Shown: positions 37,240-45,437, counted from the first letter of the stretch. The stretch: 57,737 nt of DNA from Polyangiaceae bacterium (GCA_025936115.1 JAICTZ010000046.1:1-57737); one strand, 5' to 3'. Numbers and translations are program-made. Notes: generated by a model not told the origin, from the sequence alone.

Positions 37240-40075
37240 CGCAGGGAGCGCCCGGGCTCCCGCAGCGCGGGGGTACCAACGGCTTCATGACGCAAATCTC
37301 GGTCGACCTGCAGAAGCGCTTGCCGTCCGCACCGAGCAAGCACGAGTAGCCAGAAGGGCACTCGATATCGTCGATGCATTGACCGCCGCCGGGCGCGCCG
37401 GCAGTGCCGCCTGTTCCGCCTCCTGCAGTGCCACCCGTTCCGCCTCCTGCAGTGCCACCCGTTCCGCCTCCCGCTGTGCCACCGGCGCCGCTACTGCCAC
37501 CGGCGCCGCCGGGTGGGCAGACGCCTGGGCAAAGGCCCGCGCACCCATCACTCGGGTTGTCGCACGTGGCGTGCGAGCAATCGGGAGTGCAGATACACGA
37601 TTCACCGCAAACGGACGTGGGGGTGCCGCAAAGCGCGGGATCGTTCGACGGACAGGCGACGCCTCCTGGAATGCACACGTCACGCGACGGAGCGTTGAAG
37701 AGCACGCCAAGCCCGCGCCGGCACACGTCCCCCTCCGGGCACGTGCTCGCCGGGTTGTCGGTATCGCAGGTGGATACGCACGCGCAGTCCGACCCACAGG
37801 GGCTGTCGGGGCTCCCGCACTCGGTCGAATCCACACCGTCGGCACATTGGGTCGGCCAGCACACGTTTTGCGAGCGCGAAGCACCGAAGCAGCCGCCGTT
37901 GTGCGGGGTGCACGTGAGGCCCATGCCGCAATCCGCCGCCGTATTGCAACCGTCGGTGCCCGGGTGCGTGCACGGCGCGCACGAACCGCCGCAATCCTTG
38001 CCCGTCTCATCCCCATCCTTCGCGCCGTTGCTGCAATGCGAGGGCAGGCATTCCGGCGCGTGGGGATTGAGCGCGCAATGATTCTGGCAATTTCCCCCGG
38101 TGCAGTCGAGACCGGGACCGCACTGGCTCGCGCTCGTGCAACCGCACGTGGGCCCGCCGCATTCGCCCTGACCGCAGCAAAGGTCGGTAGCGCAATCGTT
38201 GGAGCCATTGCACGCCCCGCCCGGGTCGCATTGGCAGAGCCCGTCGCACGCCGCCCCCGGCAAGCACACGTCACTTGGCGCAAACGGACGATGATGGAAG
38301 TCTGTGTGCGCGCCGACGTTCACACTCCGCGCGTAAATCGCCCCAAAGTGCCCAGCGCTCACGCTGCCAAGCGTCACGTCGCCATGGGGGGCGACGAGGA
38401 TCGCGTTGAACGACGTATCCATCGGGATGGGCCCGGTGCCGGCGATACCGATGAGAATGTTGTTCTTCGTCGGATCGCGGGGCGAGATGGCTCCGCGGAA
38501 CGTGAAACCACCACTCGCGTAGATTTGAACGGGCCCTTGGGTGTTATCCACGCTGAGCGTAGAGCTCGGTTCGAGGTCGAACAGGCCGTCGAAAGTGTAT
38601 CGGCCGGAGCCAGCGAGCGTGAGCACCGCGTTACGTTGCACGGTGCTGGTGCCGTATGCGCCGGGGGTGATGGTGCGCACCTGTGATACGTCGAGGTTGA
38701 CGGGGCCGCCGTTCGTCGCCGGGAATTGCACGATCCACGACTGATGCTGAATTGGCGTGAGCGTGCCGTTGACCGTCTCGGTGCCGGTGACGTGAACGTT
38801 GTTCTGCGTGTTGACGGTGCCTTCCGTCGTGAGGTTCCCGTGCACGTACGCGCCGTCGCGGAGTACGACGACGTTCGCTTCGGACCAGAGGTTCAGCGTC
38901 TCAGCGGACACGCCGAGGTTCGTTTCGGTCGAGGTCTTGACGCTTGAGATTGACGAGAAGCCGCTCGGTGACGCGAGGATGCGGACGTAGTCGCTCAGCA
39001 CGAGCGGCCCGCCACTCGTTCCGAGCGCGATGCTGGTGCGCGGGACGTGCACCGGTAGATCGATGTAAAACTCAATGCCGGTGCCGCCGCTCGTTCCACC
39101 TGCGCCGCCAGCTCCGGCACCCCCTGCGCCTGCTCCACCGGCACCTGCTCCGCCGGCACCTCCGCTCCGGCCTCCAGCTCCCGCGCCTCCCGAGCCGGAC
39201 ATTCCGCTCGTACCGGCATCGCTGGCGCCGCCACCACCCGATTTGCCCCCAGTTCCGGCGCCAACACCGCTCGCGCCGCCGCCACCAGATTTGCCACCGG
39301 CTCCGGCACCGCCGGACCCACCGGCCCCCGAGTTGGCACCTGTGCCTCCCCCACTCGCACCGCCTGCCCCGGCTTTGCCTCCCGCGCCGGCTCCGCTTCC
39401 AGCTTTCCCTGCCGCGCCGCCGCTGCCTGCGGCTCCACTGCTCCCCGCGCTTCCGCCGATGCCCCCGGTTCCGCCACTTCCGCTCGCTTGCCCAAAGGAG
39501 AGCTTGTCGACCAAGACCGGCACGGTCCCGGTGTTCGACAAGTTGAGCTCCACCTTAACCGTACAGCCATTCGTGGTGGAGAGGGCGGTCGCGACGTTCT
39601 GCGGGAGCGACGGAAATGTGTAGTGATTGAAGGAACCGGTCGGTCCGTGCAGTTGCACGTTGCCGAGGTACTGATTGTTGATGGTGGTACCGCACGTGAA
39701 GTAGAGGCCCGCTTGCCCGTAGTAGGTGCCCTGCGGCTGGTAGCCACTCTGGAACATCACGTCGACGGACGGTGCCGCGCTGAGCGTGCCGAGCGCCGTG
39801 AGCCCAGCACTGATGGCGCTCGGGTTCTGGTTGCCGCCGAGCGCGATGGAGTGCGACCCCTCACTGTGGGTCGTGCTGGAGCTCGCCGTACCGACGACCG
39901 GCCGCCAATCCGAGCCCGCTGCCCCCGAGATCGTGCCCTCGAACCCGAGGATCCGATCGTTCGAGGTTAAAGCTTCTTCAACTTTCCCCAGGTTTTCCGA
40001 GACTCGATCGCCGCTGCAGGCGGCGAACAACGCGAGCCAAGGGACCAACGCCAGACGCGCACTTCGGACGTTCAT
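37154..40075 (-). CDS. Lipoprotein N-terminal segment of the split Rhs protein
   Basis: This 973-residue frame starts at ATG 40075 with GGAG eight bases upstream. Signal and lipobox FAAC (Cys about residue 20) are clear. Residues 40-200 form a beta-sandwich-like domain. A Gly/Ala/Ser linker of about 130 residues follows. Residues about 340-600 are beta-rich, with HGNLTTEGTVNTQNNVHVTGTETVNG and FNAILVAPHGDVTLG, and resemble the product of the 44466 gene. Then about 350 residues are packed with cysteines in Cx(2-6)C patterns. At about 37180 the frame must shift by one base (extra T in CCTTTC) to continue as GPDPSGCGASC. As read, it ends 20 codons later in FGLRRKLR. Confidence 0.85.
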   Translation of the reverse strand: MNVRSARLALVPWLALFAACSGDRVSENLGKVEEALTSNDRILGFEGTISGAAGSDWRPVVGTASSSTTHSEGSHSIALGGNQNPSAISAGLTALGTLSAAPSVDVMFQSGYQPQGTYYGQAGLYFTCGTTINNQYLGNVQLHGPTGSFNHYTFPSLPQNVATALSTTNGCTVKVELNLSNTGTVPVLVDKLSFGQASGSGGTGGIGGSAGSSGAAGSGGAAGKAGSGAGAGGKAGAGGASGGGTGANSGAGGSGGAGAGGKSGGGGASGVGAGTGGKSGGGGASDAGTSGMSGSGGAGAGGRSGGAGGAGAGGAGAGGAGAGGAGGTSGGTGIEFYIDLPVHVPRTSIALGTSGGPLVLSDYVRILASPSGFSSISSVKTSTETNLGVSAETLNLWSEANVVVLRDGAYVHGNLTTEGTVNTQNNVHVTGTETVNGTLTPIQHQSWIVQFPATNGGPVNLDVSQVRTITPGAYGTSTVQRNAVLTLAGSGRYTFDGLFDLEPSSTLSVDNTQGPVQIYASGGFTFRGAISPRDPTKNNILIGIAGTGPIPMDTSFNAILVAPHGDVTLGSVSAGHFGAIYARSVNVGAHTDFHHRPFAPSDVCLPGAACDGLCQCDPGGACNGSNDCATDLCCGQGECGGPTCGCTSASQCGPGLDCTGGNCQNHCALNPHAPECLPSHCSNGAKDGDETGKDCGGSCAPCTHPGTDGCNTAADCGMGLTCTPHNGGCFGASRSQNVCWPTQCADGVDSTECGSPDSPCGSDCACVSTCDTDNPASTCPEGDVCRRGLGVLFNAPSRDVCIPGGVACPSNDPALCGTPTSVCGESCICTPDCSHATCDNPSDGCAGLCPGVCPPGGAGGSSGAGGTAGGGTGGTAGGGTGGTAGGGTGGTAGAPGGGQCIDDIECPSGYSCLLGADGKRFCRSTEICVMKPLVPPRCGSPGAPCGDACPACTPKCDGRSCGPDPFGLRRKLR
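37401..37472 (-). repeat. Three tandem 24-bp units
   Basis: The unit GCAGTGCCACCCGTTCCGCC plus TCCT occurs three times with one or two changes. It encodes GGTAGGGT on the minus strand within a Gly/Thr linker of the split lipoprotein-Rhs gene. It is a likely site of length variation by slippage. Confidence 0.8.
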
Positions 40076-40658
40076 GACCGCTCCATTCGGTCAGCGGGCG
40101 AGCCAGTTGCGCGGCTAAGAGAGCCATGACCCCCACCACGGAAGCCCCGTCCCCCCAGACGTGCGGACTACCCGGATGGCTGCTCCATCGTTACGATCCG
40201 CGTCCATAGCGTACCCCTCGCGCATTTGGAAGAGTCCTCACGTAGTCGTTTCTCAAGGGCTCGGTCGATGGGGGCATCACCCCGCGGGATGTAACGCCAT
40301 GACGACGCCACCGTGGTTTCCACTTCCGGCTCCGGTGACCATGCTGCGTCTGCCCCGGGGTGGCGGCAAACCAAGTGTGGAGACCGCGGGCATCGCGCGG
40401 GAGCGAAGCGGCCTGCGCGTTGCCCCTTAGAGCGGCGGAGTTTGCCTCCGCCTGTCATGCCCTCGCTCGTGCACACGGGGCTCGACGCGTCGGCAATCTC
40501 GCGCGGATTCGCTGCTCGTCGTCGCGCCACGCGATCGCTCGCACGTTCGTGAAAGCGCAGAAAGCCGGCATCCAAGGCAACGGACGGGCAACGCCCATTC
40601 CGCCCGCCTTGTGTACCCCCCCGAAACGTGCCACATCTCCCGCAACTTCACGGACTTA
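40076..40658. other. 583-bp region without a gene, upstream of the lipoprotein-Rhs gene and tRNA-Arg
   Basis: I see no coding sequence. The region should hold the promoter of the minus-strand lipoprotein-Rhs gene on its left side and that of tRNA-Arg on its right. It contains hairpin copy 3 and, around 40326-40365, about 35 bases similar to those upstream of hairpin copy 2. The 30 bases before the tRNA resemble those before the tRNA half at 25593. Confidence 0.6.
40434..40453. repeat. Hairpin repeat, copy 3
   Basis: GGCGGAG and CTCCGCC pair around TTTGC. The flanking TTAGAGC before the stem matches copy 2 (CTAGAGC). The stem is shorter than in copies 1 and 2. Confidence 0.5.
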
Positions 40659-40731
40659 GCGCCCGTAGCTCAGCTGGAAGAGCCGTGGATTTCTAATCCA
40701 CTGGTCAGGGGTTCGAATCCCTTCGGGCGCG
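40659..40731 (+). tRNA. tRNA-Arg, anticodon UCU
   Basis: A full cloverleaf is visible. The acceptor GCGCCCG pairs with CGGGCGC, the D arm is GCTC-AGCTGGAA-GAGC, and the anticodon stem GTGGA/TCCAC encloses TTTCTAA with anticodon TCT. The T arm is AGGGG-TTCGAAT-CCCTT, followed by discriminator G. The length is 73 bases and CCA is not encoded. It reads AGA codons, which are rare in such GC-rich genomes. Integrase remnants begin 37 bp downstream, so the gene has probably served as an integration site. Confidence 0.97.
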
Positions 40732-40767
40732 CTACGGACGGCGGCAAAGGCTGGCTCTCTGAGGGCC

Positions 40768-41078
40768 ATGCCAGCGCTGCCGCCGTTGCCGAAGCTCGGC
40801 CGAAAGGTGCGGCGACCTATGCGTCGCAACGACCTCGAGGCGATTGTCGCGGCGGCATCGTTGTCGGTGCGGGTGGTGTTCGAGCTGGCAGCGCTCCGGG
40901 GCTTCGCCCCTGTGAGGTGCGCGGCCTGCGGTGGTCCGATGTCGACTTGAAGGTCGGGACCATCACCGTTCGACGAGGCATCATCGCAGGCGACGCGAAC
41001 GACCTGGGGAGCGCCATCGAGAGGATCGACGGCGAGGGCCTTGGGATTCCTCAACCGGAACCGGCGGATCGGTCGTGA
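40768..41078 (+). pseudogene. Tyrosine-recombinase (phage-type integrase) remnant next to tRNA-Arg
   Basis: The first frame gives RRNDLEAIVAAASLSVRVVFELAAL. After a one-base shift near 40905 it continues as GLRPCEVRGLRWSDVDLKVG and TITVRRG, the G-LR-x-x-E-x-x-L-x-W-x-D-x-D motif around the first catalytic Arg of tyrosine recombinases. It ends SAIERIDGEG...PADRS at TGA 41076-41078. The middle with the HxxR and Tyr motifs is missing, so it is inactive. A tRNA plus integrase is the usual anchor of genomic islands. Confidence 0.8.
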
Positions 41079-41328
41079 CGGTGACGAGCACAAGTTCCTC
41101 GTCGGTGAAGCGGTACCAGAGCCAGAGGTTCCGCCCGCCGACGCGGCGCACCCAAGCGCGGCCGAAGGGTTGACCCTTCGCCTCGTAGTCTGTGGGGCCT
41201 GGTAGCGAGTCCGCCGCTGCCAAGGCGCGCGTCGTGCGTCCAACAGACTCGGCGCGCTGCGTGCCGTGTTTGAGGGTCGGTCCGGCCGTGCGCGCGTACC
41301 AGGTGCTTACTCGCACTCGGCGCGCCAC
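40981..41328 (-). CDS. Toxin-like small protein of a toxin-antitoxin pair
   Basis: This 115-residue frame starts with GTG at 41328, overlapping the end of the antitoxin-like gene by 22 bp. The conserved-looking part is residues 1-90, with RVSTWYARTAGPTLKHGTQ, YEAKGQPFGRAWVRRVGG and LWLWYRFTDEELVLVTV, compatible with an RNase-type RelE/ParE-like fold. I cannot name the family. The last about 25 residues are read antisense through the integrase tail and may not be original. It is less certain than its partner. Confidence 0.5.
   Translation of the reverse strand: MARRVRVSTWYARTAGPTLKHGTQRAESVGRTTRALAAADSLPGPTDYEAKGQPFGRAWVRRVGGRNLWLWYRFTDEELVLVTVTTDPPVPVEESQGPRRRSSRWRSPGRSRRLR
40992..41083 (+). 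repeat. 92-bp direct repeat, copy A
   Basis: It matches 49150-49241 over 92 bases without gaps, with about 14 differences by my count. Both copies encode the same integrase C-terminus (DL-SAI-RIDGEG...PEP-DRS). They bracket about 8 kb of fragments and lipoprotein genes. Confidence 0.8.
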
Positions 41329-41492
41329 GACTCGTCGTCCGCCCCTTCGAGCCAGCGCACGAAAGCTTCCGAGGCCTCCGGGGACAGAAGCTCGCCGCGC
41401 TCGACAGACTCGAGAGCCTCCCTGACGTTGGTTTCGTCGTCGGGATGGGGCTTCCAGAGCTTGCCGGCGTTCTGGCTCGCTTCGGGGTCCAC
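41307..41492 (-). CDS. Antitoxin-like small acidic protein
   Basis: This 61-residue acidic protein contains NVREALESVERGELLSPEASEAFVRWLEG, a helical segment typical of small antitoxins that neutralise a co-encoded toxin. It starts at ATG 41492 and its end overlaps the next gene's start, as expected for an antitoxin-first pair. No DNA-binding domain is obvious. Confidence 0.5.
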   Translation of the reverse strand: MDPEASQNAGKLWKPHPDDETNVREALESVERGELLSPEASEAFVRWLEGADDESWRAECE

Positions 41493-41678
41493 AGGTGAAG
41501 CCTAGCCTGAGTGATGCGGCTGGGCCAAGTCACGTTGCCCGTGGCAATGGCGTGGAAACGGCGGATTTGAGACACCGCCGACCGTCGCGCTGCTCGCTGA
41601 AAACCGGAGTCGTTCCTATCTTGTCCGGGAAGCCACGCCTCGCGTGCTCGGGGCGTTCGGCGACGAAGCTTCCGTGGG

Positions 41679-43169
41679 TCACGGAGCATCGAGCAGGATT
41701 CTGACGCGGTGGCCGTCGTAGCTGCCGTAGCGGCAGCCGAGCAGGACCCCGCCCTCGGGAAGCGCGCGCAACGCCACGAAGACGGAGAGAGCGAAATGCA
41801 CCGAGACATGGCTCTCGAGTACGCCGGTCCCGACGTCGATACGCTCGAGAGTGCAGCCCTGATCGCATACAGGCTCGTCGAAGTCCATGTACTCGTCGGG
41901 ACCGAGAAGCGCGTGAAGCTTGCCCTGGGCATCGACATCCATCGCACCAAAGTAGTTGTTGCCGGAGAGCACGCCGACATCGCCGTCGCGCGTCAAGCCG
42001 AACTTCGGGTTCGGGCAATCATCGGGATTGAGGCAGAGCACGAGGCCCTGATCCGTGACGAGCTGCGTCGCCGGATTGCCGTTGAAGGCGTAGACCGGAC
42101 TGATGCTGAAGTCCCCGTGATATTGCGAAGCGGTGGTCGCTACGCCCATGGCCTTCCCGGAATCGTCGAGCGAGAGCAAATAGAAGTCCTTGGGATCGAC
42201 GCCGACATTGAGCGTTACGAACTCGTCGCGGCCCGGCACCTTGCGCATGGGACCGCGATGCGAAACAGTGTCGTCGACGCGCGCGAGCCGCGAGCCGCTT
42301 GAGAGATCGTACGTGTCATAGTAGCGATCCAAATCATCGGCGAAGACGCTGCAAATCCAGCGATTGCCGACCAATACGGACGTGTCGCACGGCGAACTCA
42401 AGACACCATGCCCCACTTCCCTGAGCCGCGTGTCATAAGCGACGAACTCGGTAGTATCGCTCACGACGAGGGTCGTACCGTCGAACGCGGCCGTCGCGAT
42501 CTGGCTGTTCCACAGCCGCTCGGCGATGTGCCGTGCTTGCTTGTCGACGACCTCGATGCGGTCCTCGGTAACGATGATGACCCAGTCACCGGCCAAGAAG
42601 GCGTCGATCAGCATGCTCACACCGTTCGAGAGCTCGACGATCCGCCCGACCTCGTCCGCCTGTACGTCACACGCCTGACCGGCTTGCAACGATGGCTCGC
42701 CCGCGAAGCCGAGCTCACCAGCAGCGCCGCTCTCGCCCGCGGCGCCACCCAAGTTCGCACTGCCGCCTAAACCCGACCTGCCGCCCGAGCTCGAGGTACC
42801 CGCAGAGCTCGCGCGACCACCGGAGCTCGACCCCCCCGCGCCAGGCGAGCTGCCACCCACGCCGCCGCTCCCGCCCCGACCATCGGCCCCGCCGCCGGTC
42901 GTGCCAGCAACCCCCGAGCCGCCGGCGCCTCCCGCGGTCGCTACCCCGACCGCTGCGCCTGCTCCCTGCATGCCTTCTCCAGCGCCGTCCCCGCGCCCTC
43001 CGCTCTGCAGGCTCGAAGCGCCCGAAACACCTGCACTCCCAGCGGGTGATCGCACACCCGCTGATCCCGCCGCGTTTGCCGCCCCGGCCGGAGTTCCGTC
43101 GGTGCCCGCGCAGCTTCCCACCAACGCGGCGACGAGCGCCCCGCCCACAAGCCTTCTCATGCTCGACAT
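41679..43169 (-). CDS. Surface lipoprotein with beta-propeller-like domain
   Basis: The 496-residue product starts at ATG 43169 (or 43160). The lipobox is VGSC (Cys about residue 20). Residues 25-165 are a Gly/Ala/Ser linker. From about 180 the sequence shows repeated strands and loops such as GDWVIIVTEDRIEVVDKQ, AAFDGTTLVVSDTTEFVAYD and GVLLGCRYGSYDGHRVRI, as in WD40/YVTN-like propellers, and is probably a surface-exposed sensor or binder. No catalytic motif is seen. Confidence 0.75.
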   Translation of the reverse strand: MSSMRRLVGGALVAALVGSCAGTDGTPAGAANAAGSAGVRSPAGSAGVSGASSLQSGGRGDGAGEGMQGAGAAVGVATAGGAGGSGVAGTTGGGADGRGGSGGVGGSSPGAGGSSSGGRASSAGTSSSGGRSGLGGSANLGGAAGESGAAGELGFAGEPSLQAGQACDVQADEVGRIVELSNGVSMLIDAFLAGDWVIIVTEDRIEVVDKQARHIAERLWNSQIATAAFDGTTLVVSDTTEFVAYDTRLREVGHGVLSSPCDTSVLVGNRWICSVFADDLDRYYDTYDLSSGSRLARVDDTVSHRGPMRKVPGRDEFVTLNVGVDPKDFYLLSLDDSGKAMGVATTASQYHGDFSISPVYAFNGNPATQLVTDQGLVLCLNPDDCPNPKFGLTRDGDVGVLSGNNYFGAMDVDAQGKLHALLGPDEYMDFDEPVCDQGCTLERIDVGTGVLESHVSVHFALSVFVALRALPEGGVLLGCRYGSYDGHRVRILLDAP

Positions 43170-43584
43170 GCGGGAACGAAGCCTGCTCTGCAAATGGAGC
43201 GGCTGTCTAGAGCGACGTCTCTGACGAAGTTCGCCGCGTGCTGCAGCTTGCCACGGATCGCCAATGAACCCGCCTTGGTTGCGGCATGCTCGCACCGCTC
43301 CCAAACTTCTCGCCGTGGTGTGGCGCGAGGGAAGCCGTTCGACGCGCGGTGCCGCTTTCTCGGCGACCGTCGCCGTGCTGGTCGCGTGCGGACAATCGAA
43401 AGCACGCGGGGCACGGCACCGGCTTCGCCGGAGACGCGCGCGATGGCTCGGCGGGCTTGGCCGGCGCGGCCGGTATGGTAACCGAGCGGCGGCGCGGGGG
43501 GTCGGGAACGCTGGCGAAGGTGGCGGCTCGCCAACGTGAAGGGGCGCTCCGCACGGGTTTTCTTACTGACGCCGACGCAATACG
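43170..43584 (+). other. Region without an intact gene; possible lipoprotein start at about 43321-43500
   Basis: Around 43321 a plus-strand frame gives SRSTRGAAFSATVAVLVACGQSK, a lipoprotein-like signal. It then becomes Gly/Ala-rich only after a frame change (GTGFAGDARDGSAGLAGAAG). It looks like the 5' end of a lost linker-type lipoprotein gene. The rest of the stretch holds nothing I recognise. Confidence 0.35.
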
Positions 43585-43869
43585 GTGCTTCGAGTGCCGC
43601 AGCGACCGTTCCGCTCATCGGTAGTTATCTGGTGGCTTGGGAGGATCGTGTGTATTTCCGGAGCCCGCGCTTGCCCACCGGAGGACTCGGGCGGCCCGCC
43701 CGGATACGAACAGCTGTTGGCAACGCTATCGGACCCGGAGAGCGAGGAATACCCGGACGCGAAGCGCTGGGTAGGCCGCCGTTTCGATCCCGCCCGCTTC
43801 GATCTACCCAGCGTGAACAAGAAGCTCGTGGCGATCGCCAAGCGTTTCGCCCCACGCCCCAGACGCTGA
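43585..43869 (+). pseudogene. C-terminal fragment of a plasmid pRiA4b ORF-3-like protein
   Basis: After about 20 residues of unrelated sequence the frame reads ACPPEDSGGPPGYEQLL, DPESEEYPDAKRWVG and FDPARFDLPSVNKKL. This is the characteristic C-terminal half of the pRiA4b ORF-3-like family (CPPEDCGG and GYE, then FDPE-FD), a mobile-element-associated family of unknown function. The N-terminal half is missing, so it is a fragment. Confidence 0.75.
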
Positions 43870-43895
43870 CGTCCCACGACTTCTCGCGGGTCCTC

Positions 43896-44237
43896 CTACC
43901 GCGTGGTGTCGACGACGGCTCGGTCGAGATCATCGCTGAGATTGCGACCGCGATTGTACCCGCGACGTTGGATCAGCTCGAGCGCATCGCGCGCTCGTCC
44001 GACATCGTGCAGAGAAGCATCGCGGAGGAGCGCCCGCAGATCGTCCCAATCCTGGGGCCGGTTCCGATCGTCCCGCGCGAGGACCTTCAGCGCGATCAGG
44101 TGAGCGCGAGTCGCTACGCGCACGGTAAGATCCGACACGGCAAGGCCGCCCACCAGGGCCGCGCCCGAGCTCGTCTCCTCGAGCGCCGTGACGATGCGCT
44201 CAAGCGCCCGCTGAAGCGGGTTCAGCGACGAGGCCAC
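43896..44237 (-). CDS. Nucleotidyltransferase-like protein with probable internal deletion
   Basis: This 113-residue protein begins NPLQRALERIVTALEE and GAALVGGLAVS, the G-G-x-A start of AbiEii/MNT-type nucleotidyltransferases. It jumps directly to VRVATRAHLIALKVLARDDRNRPQDWDDL, which normally lies about 100 residues later. The strand carrying catalytic Asp residues (RxTxDxD) is absent. The frame is kept, so it may be an in-frame deletion derivative. It overlaps its upstream neighbour by 16 bp, as toxin-antitoxin pairs often do, but it should be catalytically dead. Confidence 0.7.
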   Translation of the reverse strand: MASSLNPLQRALERIVTALEETSSGAALVGGLAVSDLTVRVATRAHLIALKVLARDDRNRPQDWDDLRALLRDASLHDVGRARDALELIQRRGYNRGRNLSDDLDRAVVDTTR

Positions 44238-44449
44238 CGCGCTGGGCGTCCTTGGCCGTCACCAAACTCCGCGCCCGGGCGACGCCGATACCACTCGGCG
44301 ACGTGCTGCTCGATTTCCTCACCCGATATCTCCGGCGACTCACGGCGCAGTCGCTGGCGGAGCATCCTCTCCGCAACGCCGATCGCGCCGATTGAGGAAG
44401 CGTACGGGAACCCGGCTCCGCCACCCTGACGTGCTTCATGGGCGCTCAC
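44222..44449 (-). CDS. Small partner protein of the nucleotidyltransferase-like gene
   Basis: This 75-residue protein contains VAERMLRQRLRRESPEISGEEIEQHVAEWYRRRPGAE, an amphipathic helical segment, and a Pro/Arg-rich end. Its 3' end overlaps the next gene by 16 bp. Small genes of this type usually precede nucleotidyltransferase toxins in myxobacteria-like genomes and may act as the antitoxin (from memory, unsearched). It appears intact. Confidence 0.55.
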   Translation of the reverse strand: MSAHEARQGGGAGFPYASSIGAIGVAERMLRQRLRRESPEISGEEIEQHVAEWYRRRPGAEFGDGQGRPARWPRR

Positions 44450-44465
44450 GCATCGCGCCCGCCGC

Positions 44466-45437
44466 TCAGTTCGGCGCGCAGACCAGCGTGCTGCCCGGTT
44501 CGACTTCGAACGCGGCCCCGAAGAACGACCCGGTGTAGGTGAGGCCGGAGCCGCTGCCGAAGTTCACGGTGGCGTTCGGCGCGATCAGCGTGCCGTTGAA
44601 GACGCTCGTGAGGTTCAACGTCGTTGATCCCGCGAAACCGAGGGTGATCGACTGCGCGGCGCTCCCGCTGCCGCGGAACGGCGACGAGAGCGCGAGGGTG
44701 TTCCGCACGAAGATGCGCGTGGTGGGTGCCACACGCACCGTCGTGTTGGCGTTGATGGTGAGGCTCTGGAAGAAGTAGTCGCCGGCGAGCAGCGTCAAGG
44801 TGCCGCCGTTGACCGTGCCGCTCGTGTAGGAGCCGGGGCCAAACGTCTGGCTGCCGCTGTTGACGGTGAACGTTCCCTTCGTCGGTGCCGGGAACGCGGG
44901 CAATACGGGCAGCGCCGGCAGCTGCACCGCTGCGTTCTCCGTTCTGGTTCCGGTGACGGTCGCGTCGGTGTCCACGTTGGCCTTGCCGCCGGTCACGATG
45001 TTGCCGTTCACCGTGGAGCCGTGTTGCACGGTGACCGCCGATTGGCTGACGATGCCTCCGGTCGTGCATTTCTGCCCGACGCGTGTCGTCCCGCTCCCCG
45101 CGTTGAGGATCGCGGCAAATCCGCCGCCGCTCGCGGTGAGCTGCGCCCGATCATCGACGAGGAAGCTGCGGCTGGTTTCGATCGCGGGCGCGACGACGAC
45201 GGCTTGATTGGCCGTGACCGTGTTGCTGCCGTCCGAGGCGGTCCAGCTCACGACGTAGGTGCCAATCCCCAGCGTCGCCTGGCCGTTGACCACCGGAAGC
45301 GGCGGATTGAGGGCCACGCCATTCTTCGAGATGACTTGCCCCGACGGGACGAGCGAGGCCACGCAGCCGTCCGTCGCCGTCGCTTGACCGACGGACACCG
45401 CGAGCGTGTCGCCGCAAGAGACAAGCGTCTTGTTCAC
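44466..45437 (-). CDS. HYR-like domain protein with beta-helical surface domain, N-terminally truncated
   Basis: This 323-residue frame opens with GTG 45437, overlapping the previous frame by 4 bp. It lacks a signal peptide although its content is clearly extracellular. Residues 5-85 form a hyalin-repeat (HYR)-like beta sandwich ending GTYVVSWTASDGSNTVTANQAVVV. Residues 100-323 are a repetitive beta domain with GNIVTGGKANVDTDATVTGT, FGPGSYTSGTVNGGTLTLLAGDYFF and FNGTLIAPNATVNFGSG, similar to residues about 340-600 of the split lipoprotein-Rhs protein. It is probably the 3' part of a larger lost gene. Confidence 0.7.
   Translation of the reverse strand: MNKTLVSCGDTLAVSVGQATATDGCVASLVPSGQVISKNGVALNPPLPVVNGQATLGIGTYVVSWTASDGSNTVTANQAVVVAPAIETSRSFLVDDRAQLTASGGGFAAILNAGSGTTRVGQKCTTGGIVSQSAVTVQHGSTVNGNIVTGGKANVDTDATVTGTRTENAAVQLPALPVLPAFPAPTKGTFTVNSGSQTFGPGSYTSGTVNGGTLTLLAGDYFFQSLTINANTTVRVAPTTRIFVRNTLALSSPFRGSGSAAQSITLGFAGSTTLNLTSVFNGTLIAPNATVNFGSGSGLTYTGSFFGAAFEVEPGSTLVCAPN

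Larger units (their letters stand above)
30593..40075 (-). pseudogene. Reconstructed lipoprotein-Rhs-toxin gene, about 9.5 kb, with three lesions
   Basis: The four preceding frames are collinear parts of one ancestral gene of about 3,160 codons: lipoprotein signal, beta domains, Cys-rich region, SpvB and FG-GAP, Rhs core, DUF4329-like tip. The breaks are a 1-base frameshift near 37180, an in-frame TGA at 36277-36279 and a frameshift at the G7 run at 31255-31261, where 5 or 8 G would restore reading. No domain is missing, so the damage is recent or partly due to sequence error. The G7 site is also compatible with slippage. The last segment overlaps the immunity gene start by 4 bp. Confidence 0.7.

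Noticed and set aside
40656..41243. A 195-residue minus-strand frame ending in an apparent conserved peptide (RNPRLFQLSYGR)
   Set aside because: That peptide is the antisense translation of tRNA-Arg, a well-known false protein annotation. The rest is antisense to the integrase remnant.
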